From Bacteroidota bacterium (GTDB lineage: Bacteria > Bacteroidota > Ignavibacteria > Ignavibacteriales > Ignavibacteriaceae), in contig JAEXTR010000353.1 of the NCBI GenBank assembly GCA_023406915.1, positions 1 through 29,989 on the forward strand: a stretch of DNA of 29,989 nt. Direction: 5' to 3'. Shown in pieces: positions 16,998-25,861 of the stretch. A program made the position numbers and the translations under genes. The notes beneath the pieces are model-generated. The model saw nothing but the letters and a program-made list of their open reading frames with translations. It was not told where the DNA came from and ran no database searches. Within the stretch, counting starts at the first letter, position 1; the number at the start of each line of letters is the position of its first letter.

Positions 16998-17831
16998 ATG
17001 AAGCAAAAGTTTTTCATTGCACTGCTATGCATTCTTTTTTTACCAGCTTCCCTTTTAGGATGGGGGGGAGATGGTCACACGATTATTGCTAAAGCCGCAT
17101 TTAAAGCTTTCCCCTATCAGATTTCAAACCTTTCCTCCCTGCGGGATCAAGTGATAGAAAAGTGTATGCTGCCCGATCAGAGAAGAGATGCTACGCCTGG
17201 TGAGGAGTTGAGACATTATATTGACATCGATTACTACCCCGAGTTCAGATCTGGTAAAATGATCCATGATTATAACCGCCTGGTTGCTATCCATGGTGAT
17301 ACTGTGGTGAAGAAAATTGGAGTTGCCCCCTGGGCAGTGTTCGAAGTGTATACTTCCCTGGTTGAAGGATTTGAGAAAAATGATCAGGAACGAATTGTTG
17401 CCATGATGGCTGATTTGGTACACTATATTGCCGACCTTCATAATCCAATGCACACAACCCTGAATTATGATGGTGAGATGACCGGTCAGAAAGGTTTACA
17501 TCACCGATACGAAAGTGCTTTGGTTAAGCGCAATGCTTTAAAGATAGAAAAAATGATTCAGGATTGGTCAACAAAAGGTACATTGATAAGCGACCCCCTG
17601 GAGTATATCTTTCAGGTGATTACCGTATCACACTCCTTCCTCCCGGTCATTCTTGAGGCAGATAAGGCTGCACTTCTGGCTTCTAAAGGGGAGTATAACG
17701 ATGAGTACTATGATTTCCTTTGGGAGCGTACAAGTGGATTGATTAAGTTTTCCTGCGTACAGGCAGCCGAAGTGTATGCTTCACTTGTCTATTCTGCCTG
17801 GGCAGCAGCCGGAAGACCAGAACTGAAATAA
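16998..17831 (+). CDS. Exported S1/P1 nuclease- or zinc-phospholipase-C-like metalloenzyme
   Basis: This 277-aa protein has a signal peptide (~1-21, FFIALLCILFLPASLLG). Cleavage before Trp22 would leave WGGDGH as the N-terminus. In the S1/P1 nuclease and phospholipase C superfamily the free N-terminal Trp and the nearby His bind the three-zinc centre. Other candidate ligands are Asp60 or Asp64, His73 (RHYIDID), His142 and Asp146 with His152 (VHYIADLHNPMH), and His168 or His169 with Glu172 (GLHHRYES), where an Asp is usual in fungal S1/P1. The enzyme probably acts in the periplasm or outside the cell on nucleic acid, nucleotides or phospholipid; the sequence does not decide between them. The amylase gene follows 61 bp later in the same direction and may share its transcript. 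Confidence 0.8.
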   Translation: MKQKFFIALLCILFLPASLLGWGGDGHTIIAKAAFKAFPYQISNLSSLRDQVIEKCMLPDQRRDATPGEELRHYIDIDYYPEFRSGKMIHDYNRLVAIHGDTVVKKIGVAPWAVFEVYTSLVEGFEKNDQERIVAMMADLVHYIADLHNPMHTTLNYDGEMTGQKGLHHRYESALVKRNALKIEKMIQDWSTKGTLISDPLEYIFQVITVSHSFLPVILEADKAALLASKGEYNDEYYDFLWERTSGLIKFSCVQAAEVYASLVYSAWAAAGRPELK

Positions 17832-17892
17832 TTGAAATGAATCGTATCAGAGCGAGCCTCTGAGTATAAGTTTTATATTGACAGGAAATAAT

Positions 17893-20712
17893 ATGATTAG
17901 AATACGATATGTAGTGTTAGCACTTTTTCTTATGACCATAACCCGTGCACAAGTATTGGAATGGACACCCTATTTTGCTACCGACACGAGTGGTATAGAA
18001 ATTATCTACGATGCAAGTAAGGGAAATGGTGCCCTGGTTGGTGTGATTCCTGTTTACTATCACACAGGTGTTATCACAAATCTTAGCACATCTCCGTCTG
18101 ATTGGCGATATGTTAAGACAACCTGGGGTGTTGCCTCCAATAATCCCATGATGCAGTATATGGGAGGGACAAAATGGAAACTGACACTACCCAGTCTCAG
18201 AACCTACTATGGTGTACCGGCGAATGAACAGATACTGAAACTTGCATTCGTATTCCGCAATGCCAATGGTTCAATCACCGGAAAGGAAGCAGACGGAAGC
18301 GATATCTTTTTGCCCCTTAGTCAGCCTGGTCTGAATGTAAAAATCACAACACCTACGGAACAACCCAAAATAATTCTGCCTAACGAATCCGTTACGATAA
18401 ACGCACTTTCTCTTGAATCTATAAGTCTTACGCTTTTCATAAACGGGGCTCAAGTGGCAAACACTGCCGGTAACTCCATCACACATACTACAAGCTTTCC
18501 CTCTGCTGGTAAGTACTGGATTCTGGCGGTTGCACAGGGTGCTGGTGGTGCAGTCAAGAAGGACTCAATGTACATAGCGGTCAGGGGTGCTGTTCAGACT
18601 GCAGCAGTTCCTACCGGAATGCGTGATGGGATCAACTATACTTCACCCAACAGTGCAACACTTGTTTTGTATGCCCCTGAAAAGCAATATATCTACGTTC
18701 TTGGTGACTTTAATAACTGGGAGGCAGATCCGCTTCACTTTATGAAACAAAGTCCGGATGGTAAAAGGTGGTGGGTTGAAATTACCAATCTCACTCCCAT
18801 GCAGGAGTACGGCTTTCAGTATCTTGTCGATAATAGTATGAGGGTAGCGGACCCCTATGCTGAATTGGTTCTTGATCCCTGGAATGATAAGTATATTACA
18901 GGTACCCGGTACCCCAACCTAAAGCCCTATCCTGCCGAAAAAACGACGTTGCCTGTTTCAGTGCTGCAGACGGGGCAACAACCATATCAGTGGAAATACA
19001 GTGCAGGTTATCAGCGCCCTCCGAAGGAAAACCTGATTATCTATGAATTGCTGGTTCGTGACTACACATCAAAAGCTTCGTACCAGGGGGTGATTGATTC
19101 ACTTGAACATATCCTTTCGATGGGTGTAAACGCCATTGAACTCATGCCCATCATGGAATTCGAAGGGAATGAGAGCTGGGGCTATAATCCGAGCTTCCAT
19201 TTGGCAGTTGATAAGTACTACGGACACAAGAATATGCTGAAGAAGTTCATTGACACATGCCACTCCCGGGGTGTTGCAGTGATTCTTGACATGGTACTCA
19301 ACCATGCTTTTGGCCAGTCACCACTCGTAAGATTATATTGGGATGCAGCTAATAATAGACCTGCAGCAAATAGCCCCTGGTTTAATCCTGTTGCAAAACA
19401 TCCGTATAACGTAGGATATGATTTCAATCATGAGAGCGATGCAACAAAATACTTTGTAGATCGGGTGCTTGAATTCTGGCTTTCAGAATATAGATTTGAT
19501 GGCTTCCGCTTCGATCTTTCAAAGGGCTTTACTCAGGTCAACAGCGGCTCCAATGTGGGACTCTGGGGGCAGTATGATCAAAGCCGGATTAATATATGGA
19601 ACAGAATAGCTGCGGCGATGCGTTTGGTAGATCCAACAGCCTACATTATTCTTGAACACTTTGCTGATAACTCTGAGGAGATCGCTCTCTCAAATAACGA
19701 TATGCTTCTTTGGGGTAATATGAATTATAATTACTCAGAAGCTTCAATGGGGTGGCACGATAACAATAAATCGAATTTTTCGGGTGCTTCTTATAAAAAC
19801 AGAAACTGGACGAAGCCTCATCTGATTGCCTACGCTGAAAGTCACGATGAAGAGAGGATTATGTACAGAAACATTCAGTACGGCAATTCGAATGCAGCCT
19901 ATAACATAAAAAATCCGTTGATCGGGTATGACCGGATGAAACTTGTAGGTGCATTCCTGTTCACGATCCCTGGTCCAAAAATGTTATGGCAGTTCCAGGA
20001 AGTCGGCTACGATTACACAATTGAATTCAACGGCAGAACCGGAAACAAGCCTGTTCGCTGGGATTATGCCAGAGACCCAAAGAGAAAGAATATTCATAAG
20101 GTCTATAAATACCTTATTGGGCTAAAGAGAGATTATCCTGCCTTCAGTTCTTCTGACTTCTCGATTGATGCAGGCTCATCCATGAAACGGATATCCATCA
20201 ATCATGCAACCATGAATGTCAATGTTCTCGGAAACTTTGACGTTCTACAGAAACCTATCACCCCACAGTTCAGTACAACCGGATGGTGGTATGATTACTT
20301 TTTGGGTGACAGTATCAATGTAACAAACGTGAATGATCAAATAACACTTCAACCCGGTGAATTCAGGATTTATACTACTAAGCGCCTGCCGGTTCCTGAA
20401 CAGGGAATCCTTTCAGGACTCGAACGAGAGGGAAGTGACGATATGGTAACGGAATATCATCTCGGGCAAAACTTCCCGAATCCGTTTAATCCTGTCACAT
20501 CAATACGTTTCGCTCTTCCAAACTCTGGTAACGTAAGACTTACAGTTTACAACCTGCTTGGTCAGGAAGTTCGTACACTTGTAAACGACTATCTGACTTC
20601 TGGTACGTACTCATTTGATTTCTCAGCCGATGGTCTGGCGAGCGGTATCTATTTCTATCGCTTACAGGCAGGAAACACAGTGCTTACAAAGAAGATGACA
20701 GTCCTAAAATAA
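17893..20712 (+). CDS. T9SS-exported GH13 alpha-amylase-family glycoside hydrolase
   Basis: This is a 939-aa secreted enzyme for alpha-glucans such as starch or glycogen. A signal peptide covers ~1-19. Residues ~20-150 are a beta domain (IEIIYDASKGNGALVG, YYHTGVITNLSTSPSDW) that looks carbohydrate binding. Residues ~245-345 are an E-set/CBM48-like domain (VLGDFNNWEADPLHFM). The GH13 barrel runs ~380-750 with region I DMVLNH (Asp466, His471), nucleophile Asp541 in GFRFDLSKG, acid Glu588 in IILEHFAD, and Asp652 in AESHDEER. SWGYNPSFHLAVDKYYG is a family hallmark. A C-terminal beta domain follows, and the T9SS sorting domain covers 855-939 (QNFPNPFNP, VYNLLGQEV, SGIYFYRL). The ATG at 17893 has AGGAAA five bases upstream; a TTG at 17878 is less likely. 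The exact specificity, hydrolysing or branching-like, is uncertain. Confidence 0.92.
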   Translation: MIRIRYVVLALFLMTITRAQVLEWTPYFATDTSGIEIIYDASKGNGALVGVIPVYYHTGVITNLSTSPSDWRYVKTTWGVASNNPMMQYMGGTKWKLTLPSLRTYYGVPANEQILKLAFVFRNANGSITGKEADGSDIFLPLSQPGLNVKITTPTEQPKIILPNESVTINALSLESISLTLFINGAQVANTAGNSITHTTSFPSAGKYWILAVAQGAGGAVKKDSMYIAVRGAVQTAAVPTGMRDGINYTSPNSATLVLYAPEKQYIYVLGDFNNWEADPLHFMKQSPDGKRWWVEITNLTPMQEYGFQYLVDNSMRVADPYAELVLDPWNDKYITGTRYPNLKPYPAEKTTLPVSVLQTGQQPYQWKYSAGYQRPPKENLIIYELLVRDYTSKASYQGVIDSLEHILSMGVNAIELMPIMEFEGNESWGYNPSFHLAVDKYYGHKNMLKKFIDTCHSRGVAVILDMVLNHAFGQSPLVRLYWDAANNRPAANSPWFNPVAKHPYNVGYDFNHESDATKYFVDRVLEFWLSEYRFDGFRFDLSKGFTQVNSGSNVGLWGQYDQSRINIWNRIAAAMRLVDPTAYIILEHFADNSEEIALSNNDMLLWGNMNYNYSEASMGWHDNNKSNFSGASYKNRNWTKPHLIAYAESHDEERIMYRNIQYGNSNAAYNIKNPLIGYDRMKLVGAFLFTIPGPKMLWQFQEVGYDYTIEFNGRTGNKPVRWDYARDPKRKNIHKVYKYLIGLKRDYPAFSSSDFSIDAGSSMKRISINHATMNVNVLGNFDVLQKPITPQFSTTGWWYDYFLGDSINVTNVNDQITLQPGEFRIYTTKRLPVPEQGILSGLEREGSDDMVTEYHLGQNFPNPFNPVTSIRFALPNSGNVRLTVYNLLGQEVRTLVNDYLTSGTYSFDFSADGLASGIYFYRLQAGNTVLTKKMTVLK

Positions 20713-20738
20713 ACTGACAAAATCAGGCGATCTTTTTT

Positions 20739-20777
20739 AGCCGGATGGGAACATGTTCTCCTCCGGCTTCTTGTTTT
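20739..20777 (+). terminator. Intrinsic terminator after the amylase gene
   Basis: AGCCGGA at 20739-20745 pairs with TCCGGCT at 20762-20768. An inner stem GGGAAC/GTTCTC (one G-U) sits at 20747-20760 around the palindrome GAACATGTTC. TTCTTGTTTT follows, a T-rich tail in the + direction. It starts 26 bases after the amylase stop and ends where the converging epimerase gene ends. Confidence 0.75.
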
Positions 20778-21777
20778 ATATCCCAGTCTCAGCAATACAT
20801 ATCATTTCAAAGACTTTACTTGCACCCGGCGGGATGGTTATCGTATCTGCCAGTTCCTCCCTGTTAAACGCATTGGTGATACATTCCACTGGTTCGAATG
20901 CCACCATATCTCTCTTGTCTCCCCGAAAATCATCAGCGGTATAGATGTAAACCACTCCATAATCCTGAAGCAGAGTTACTCTGATCTTGTCTTTTGTGTG
21001 ATATAGTGATGAGCAGCGCTTTTCTTTGGTATTTGATGACTTCAGGATATAGCAAACGTTAACTTTAGAATCTCCGATGAGTTTACCTTTTCGGTAATCA
21101 AGTTCAGGATGATTTTCAATTGGGCTGAAGGCAGCGCTGCCAGATAGTGGAATAAAGTCCTGATCGATGAGTACAATATCACTCGCGTCTACATTAGGGA
21201 TTACATCACCAATTCCGGAAGGAAATCTGAAATAAGGATGCCATCCTGTTGAAAATGGGGCATCCACTGATCCGGTATTGACTGCTTCAGTTCTTATGGT
21301 AAGTGAAGTACCACGTAAAGTGAAAGTAACACTGAACTTCAAGGAAAATGGATATGCCTGGAATCTGCCGGTTTCGAGTTTGTCAGTGGTGAGCCGGCAG
21401 GTGATCTCAGAGTCGGTAATAACCGAGGTTTCCATCCAAAAATCAGCGTTATGCACCAGTCCATGACTGACCTTCTGAAATCCATCCTTCCGGAAATCAT
21501 AATCATTACTCTGAAAACCGTAGCGTCCTCCCTGAATGCGGTTAGAAAAGGGTGCCATGATGAAGGACTTTGCTGCATAGCCTCTCTCAATTTCTTCTCC
21601 TGATTCATACCCTGCGATAATGTCAAATAGTCCTCCATTGTCACCAAGAGGAATAAAAAAGTTGTTTACCCGGGCTCCGCGCAGCAGAATCTGTACAGAC
21701 GCCCCACTTTTGTTATCAGATAAAACTACAGCAGGAAAACCAAACACCTGGCTGTACCGAATAGAATATGCGCTCAT
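20776..21777 (-). CDS. Aldose 1-epimerase (mutarotase) family protein
   Basis: This 333-aa cytoplasmic protein has the galactose-mutarotase fold and should interconvert alpha and beta anomers of a hexose. Conserved positions are Arg80 in APFSNRIQGGRY, His105 in VSHGLVH, His180 in STGWHPYF, and Glu295 in VAFEPVECITNAFN. In characterised mutarotases the two histidines and the Glu are the catalytic acid/base set. There is no signal peptide. It converges on the secreted amylase gene, so a role in handling sugars released from alpha-glucan is plausible but not shown. The exact sugar cannot be assigned; some family members act on glucose-6-phosphate or other sugars. Confidence 0.88.
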   Translation of the reverse strand: MSAYSIRYSQVFGFPAVVLSDNKSGASVQILLRGARVNNFFIPLGDNGGLFDIIAGYESGEEIERGYAAKSFIMAPFSNRIQGGRYGFQSNDYDFRKDGFQKVSHGLVHNADFWMETSVITDSEITCRLTTDKLETGRFQAYPFSLKFSVTFTLRGTSLTIRTEAVNTGSVDAPFSTGWHPYFRFPSGIGDVIPNVDASDIVLIDQDFIPLSGSAAFSPIENHPELDYRKGKLIGDSKVNVCYILKSSNTKEKRCSSLYHTKDKIRVTLLQDYGVVYIYTADDFRGDKRDMVAFEPVECITNAFNREELADTITIPPGASKVFEMICIAETGI

Positions 21778-21826
21778 TAAAAGATTCGAATTTTGTGAAT
21801 AAACAGCTTAAAAATACTCAATTCTG

Positions 21827-21874
21827 CACTCAGTCCACACCAGGCAGGTTGTACAGAACCTGTCAATCTGAGTG
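21827..21874 (+). promoter_or_regulatory. Nested stem-loop upstream of valS
   Basis: An outer stem, CACTCAG (21827-21833) with CTGAGTG (21868-21874), encloses an inner stem, CAGGTT (21845-21850) with AACCTG (21857-21862), around loop GTACAG. It ends 62 bases before valS. It could be a leader structure or an attenuator-like element for valS. I see no T-box consensus, and no T-run directly follows. Confidence 0.3.
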
Positions 21875-21936
21875 TTTCAGGCATTTTACGTATATTTACT
21901 GTTTATATTTTTTCCAATAATGATGTATCCTGAACT

Positions 21937-24546
21937 ATGCCAGAAATAGCAAAAACCTATAATCCCACAACCGTTGAAGACAGATGGTACGAGTACTGGG
22001 AGAAGAACCGAATTTTTCATTCCGAGATTGATCCTACTAAGAAACCTTATACTATTGTTATCCCGCCACCGAATATCACCGGAATGCTGACGATGGGACA
22101 CATTCTGAACAACACGATACAGGATATCCTGATCAGGATGAAAAGGATGCAGGGTTACAATGCGTGTTGGGTGCCAGGAACTGATCACGCTTCAATTGCA
22201 ACTGAGACCAAGGTTGTAAAGCACCTGAAGGATAAGGGAATTGAAAAGGATGCTATTGGCAGGGAAAAGTTTTTAGAACATTGCCAGGAGTGGAAAGGCA
22301 CTTATGGTGGAATCATTATTCAGCAGCTTCGTAAGCTCGGTGTAAGTTGTGATTGGGAGCGTGAACGCTTCACCATGGATGATCACTACTACAAGAAAGT
22401 AATAGAAACTTTCGTTGAACTGTACAATGAGGGAAAGATCTATCGTGGTTACCGGATGGTAAATTGGGACCCGTCATCAAAATCAGCAATTTCTGATGAA
22501 GAAGTATTATTCCGCCAGGTCAATGGCAAGTTGTGGTATTTTAAGTATCCAGTGAAAGACAGTAAAGAGTTTGTAATCGTTGCAACTACCCGTCCTGAAA
22601 CAATGCTGGGTGACAGCGGTGTTGCAGTTAACCCAACAGACGAACGGTATCAGCATCTCATCGGGAAAACCTTATGCTTACCACTTACTGATAGGGAAAT
22701 CCCGGTCTTTTCAGACGAGTACGTTGATCCTGCTTTTGGTACCGGTGCTGTAAAAGTAACACCAGCGCACGATTTTAATGATCATGACATGGGAAAACGG
22801 CACGGTCTTGAGTTCATCAATATCTTCCATCCCAATGCTGTTTCCAACGATAACGTTCCTGCAAAATACCGCAATCTTGACAGGTATGACCTGAGAAAGC
22901 TCGTTGTGGAGGATATGCAGGCTGCAGGTCTTGTTGAAAAGATTGAAGATTATCAGAATAATGTTGGGTACTCTGAGCGTGGAAATGTTCCCATTGAGCC
23001 ATACATGTCTGAACAATGGTTCATGAAAATGGATGAACTTGCCAGACCTGCTTTGGAAGCAGTTCAAAAAGGTGAGATACGGTTTCACCCCTCACACTGG
23101 GTTAAGACATATGAACATTGGATGAATGGTATTAAGGATTGGTGTATCTCCCGTCAACTGTGGTGGGGGCACCGAATTCCAGTATGGTACCATAATGAAA
23201 CAAAGGAAGTGTATTGCAGTGTGAATCCGCCTGAAAACCCTGGTGAATGGACTCAGGATAAGGACGTACTGGATACATGGGCATCATCATGGTTGTGGGC
23301 TTACGATGTATTTGAAACCGATGAGGAGCAAAAGTATTACTACCCGACTGATGCGTTGGTGACTGCACCTGATATCATATTCTTCTGGGTCGCACGGATG
23401 ATTATAGCAGGACTTCATTTTAAGAAGGCGATCCCATTCCGGGATGTATATTTTACCAGCATCATCAGAGATAGTCAGGGCAGGAAGATGAGCAAGTCTC
23501 TGGGTAATTCACCTGATCCGCTCGAGGTTATTGCAGAGTATGGCGCTGATGCATTGCGTTTTACCATGATGTATCTTGCACCTCTGGGGCAGGATGTTCT
23601 GTTCAGCACTGATAGATGTGAATTCGGCAGAAATTTTGCTAATAAAATTTGGAATGCAGCTCGCTTCCTGATGATGAATGCTGAATCAATTCCGTATCAG
23701 CCTGCATTGAGGAATGACCATAAGGACCTCGTAGACTTCTGGATGGAATCGAAGCTGCACCGCACCCTGAAGGACATTCAGGAGGCAATGGATCGTTTCG
23801 AAATCAATAATGCCTCGAAGATTATTTATAGTCTTGTATGGAATGACTTCTGTGACTGGTTTGTAGAGCTTTCGAAGATTAAATTCAATGATGAGAATCC
23901 TGAAGTTCGTTCTGCTGCACTTACCAGGGCGATAGACTGGTTTGGGAATATTCTGCAGGTCGTCCATCCGTTTATGCCATTCATCACAGAAGAAGTGTGG
24001 CACCTGATTCAGGAAAGGGGTGAGAATAATTCGATCTCAACCAGTAAGTATCCTGAATATCAGGAGTCATTGATTGATCTGAAAGCCGAGCAGGATATGG
24101 AAGGCTTGCAGGATATCATTACTGCAATACGAAATATCCGCGGTGAAAAGAACATCCCGATGAGCAAACCGATTATAGTTCACATTAAGACCAGCGCTGT
24201 ATCTGAGCGGGTGATCCCCTTTATCAAAAAGCTGACAAAAGCTTCAGAAGTAATTATTGGTGAATCAATCGTTGTGCCGGAAAAAAGTGCAACCACTGTA
24301 TTAAGGCTTGCCGAAATCTTTATTCCACTGGAAGGTTTGATTGATACAGATGCTGAAAGAAAGCGGATCGAAAAGGAGATTCAACGTCTTGAAGGTCTTC
24401 TTTTTGCTGTAGAGAAAAAACTCTCCAACGAAGGCTTTGTTGCCAAAGCACCTGCTGAAGTGATTGAAAAGGAGCGGGCAAAACAGACTGATTGGAAAGA
24501 GAGCATTGAGAAACTTAAAATTGCAATGAATTCACTGGGCGCATAA
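21937..24546 (+). CDS. valS: Valyl-tRNA synthetase
   Basis: This 869-aa class I synthetase charges tRNA-Val. The catalytic fold begins with PPPNITGMLTMGHILNNTIQ, whose HIGH motif is TMGH (Thr52 replaces the usual first His). The KMSKS loop is at 517-521 (GRKMSKSLGNSPDPL). The CP1 editing domain, which removes mischarged threonine, is around ~200-345 with TTRPETMLGD (217-226) and the GTGAVKVTPAHDFND segment. The tRNA anticodon-binding domain follows, with FMPFITEEVWH near its end, and the C-terminal coiled-coil arm of ValRS is at ~805-869 (DAERKRIEKEIQRLEG). The length is normal for bacterial ValRS. It is an essential single-copy gene in most bacteria. The next gene begins two bases after its stop, which suggests coupled expression. 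Confidence 0.97.
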   Translation: MPEIAKTYNPTTVEDRWYEYWEKNRIFHSEIDPTKKPYTIVIPPPNITGMLTMGHILNNTIQDILIRMKRMQGYNACWVPGTDHASIATETKVVKHLKDKGIEKDAIGREKFLEHCQEWKGTYGGIIIQQLRKLGVSCDWERERFTMDDHYYKKVIETFVELYNEGKIYRGYRMVNWDPSSKSAISDEEVLFRQVNGKLWYFKYPVKDSKEFVIVATTRPETMLGDSGVAVNPTDERYQHLIGKTLCLPLTDREIPVFSDEYVDPAFGTGAVKVTPAHDFNDHDMGKRHGLEFINIFHPNAVSNDNVPAKYRNLDRYDLRKLVVEDMQAAGLVEKIEDYQNNVGYSERGNVPIEPYMSEQWFMKMDELARPALEAVQKGEIRFHPSHWVKTYEHWMNGIKDWCISRQLWWGHRIPVWYHNETKEVYCSVNPPENPGEWTQDKDVLDTWASSWLWAYDVFETDEEQKYYYPTDALVTAPDIIFFWVARMIIAGLHFKKAIPFRDVYFTSIIRDSQGRKMSKSLGNSPDPLEVIAEYGADALRFTMMYLAPLGQDVLFSTDRCEFGRNFANKIWNAARFLMMNAESIPYQPALRNDHKDLVDFWMESKLHRTLKDIQEAMDRFEINNASKIIYSLVWNDFCDWFVELSKIKFNDENPEVRSAALTRAIDWFGNILQVVHPFMPFITEEVWHLIQERGENNSISTSKYPEYQESLIDLKAEQDMEGLQDIITAIRNIRGEKNIPMSKPIIVHIKTSAVSERVIPFIKKLTKASEVIIGESIVVPEKSATTVLRLAEIFIPLEGLIDTDAERKRIEKEIQRLEGLLFAVEKKLSNEGFVAKAPAEVIEKERAKQTDWKESIEKLKIAMNSLGA

Positions 24547-24548
24547 AC

Positions 24549-25850
24549 ATGATACTGGTTATTTCATTATTAATTGTTGCCGTGATTATTTTCGCAGGCT
24601 TAGTAACCCTGATCGAAACATCGGTTCGGGTCTATCCGGCGGAAAGTCCGGATGAGGATGAACCACCTTCTTATAAGGCGGCGTTGAAGATTAAACGTGT
24701 TCAGGATGAACCGGAAACAATGTCTGCTGTTTCAGAGGCTGCACGAACTTTCAGTATCGCAGTGGCAGCATCTCTTACGTCTTATTTGGTGCATCATGAA
24801 TTCGCAGAGAATCATATCGAATGGTCAACGCTCACTTTTTATGCCCCGTATGTGTCCGGAATACTGCTCACGGCATTCCTTTATTGGTTGTTTTCTGTGC
24901 TGATTCCCAAAGCGATTGGGGAAAAGTACTATCTCTCTATTGCTCCGATTGCTATCTATCTTTTACTGCCAGTTATTGCGGTATTTCGTCATCCGGTTAC
25001 TGTCGGTTTTAAGTTGGCAAATCTTATTCTTTCGCCCCTCAAGGTAACATCGACTTTCTCTTCTATGCACGCTTCGGAAGATAAAATCCGTGCCTTGATT
25101 GATGAGGGTGTAAAGACAGGTGCATTGGATGAAACAGAGCATGAAATCATCCGAAATGCATTAGAGTTTAACGATCTACGCGCCCGTGAAGTAATGGTGC
25201 CGCGTACAGAGATGGTCGCTGTTGAATTGACAGCAGATAATAAAGAAATGCTCGACGAGATTTTGAAAACAGGGCACAGCCTGATCCCTGTTTATCAGGA
25301 TTCATTGGATAAAATTGTTGGCATTATTCATATCAAGGATATGATGCGTTCATTTGCCGAGCGGGGTACAGTGGATATAAAAAGTTGTCTTCGACCTGTC
25401 CACTATGTACCTGAAACCAAACTTATCTCTGATATATTGACTGAAATGCAGGCTCGCGGACTCCGGATCACTATTGTTACCGACGAATATGGTGGAACAG
25501 AAGGAGTTATTACGCTGGAAGATATCCTGAGTGAGATAGTAGGTGAAATCACCGTGACAGGTGAGCAGCCAATTCCTGAGCATATTCTGCTGCCCGATGG
25601 AGGATACTCTGTGATGGGGTCAATGGTGATTCAGGATTTTAATGATATTTTTAATTATGAACTGCCTGTATCAGAATCATATAATACGGTTGCCGGTTTC
25701 GTAGCGTTTCATACCGGAAAGATTCTTAATCAGGGTGAAGTCTTTCTCTATAATGGACTGCATTTTGAATTGATTAAAAAGATCAAACAGAAGATGGTAG
25801 AGTTTAAGGTGTATTCAGAGGATAAGAGCTTTTCTCACCTGGAACGTTGA
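24549..25850 (+). CDS. CNNM/CorC-HlyC family membrane protein with CBS pair
   Basis: This 433-aa protein has an N-terminal membrane domain of DUF21/CNNM type with hydrophobic stretches at ~3-22, ~64-82, ~98-118 and ~128-146. It continues with a cytosolic Bateman module of two CBS domains: the first at ~214-270 (REVMVPRTEMVAVE, HSLIPVYQDSLDKIVGIIHI), the second at ~282-335 (LRITIVTDEYGGTEGVITLE). It ends with a CorC_HlyC domain (~345-425). Relatives are linked to magnesium or cobalt efflux and are often annotated as hemolysin-like; ion transport is the better-supported role. It starts two bases after valS and may be translated by coupling. It converges on the polysaccharide cluster with only 11 bases between stops and no terminator that I can see. 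Confidence 0.88.
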   Translation: MILVISLLIVAVIIFAGLVTLIETSVRVYPAESPDEDEPPSYKAALKIKRVQDEPETMSAVSEAARTFSIAVAASLTSYLVHHEFAENHIEWSTLTFYAPYVSGILLTAFLYWLFSVLIPKAIGEKYYLSIAPIAIYLLLPVIAVFRHPVTVGFKLANLILSPLKVTSTFSSMHASEDKIRALIDEGVKTGALDETEHEIIRNALEFNDLRAREVMVPRTEMVAVELTADNKEMLDEILKTGHSLIPVYQDSLDKIVGIIHIKDMMRSFAERGTVDIKSCLRPVHYVPETKLISDILTEMQARGLRITIVTDEYGGTEGVITLEDILSEIVGEITVTGEQPIPEHILLPDGGYSVMGSMVIQDFNDIFNYELPVSESYNTVAGFVAFHTGKILNQGEVFLYNGLHFELIKKIKQKMVEFKVYSEDKSFSHLER

Positions 25851-25861
25851 AAACAGTATAA

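Noticed and set aside
10561..20712. Complete polysaccharide utilisation locus
   Set aside because: There is no SusC/SusD pair and the sensor lacks the receiver and HTH domains. Only an amylase and an epimerase support a carbohydrate theme.
21778..21936. T-box riboswitch for valS
   Set aside because: I could not find the T-box consensus or a specifier loop with a valine codon in a recognisable stem, and a terminator with a T-run is missing.
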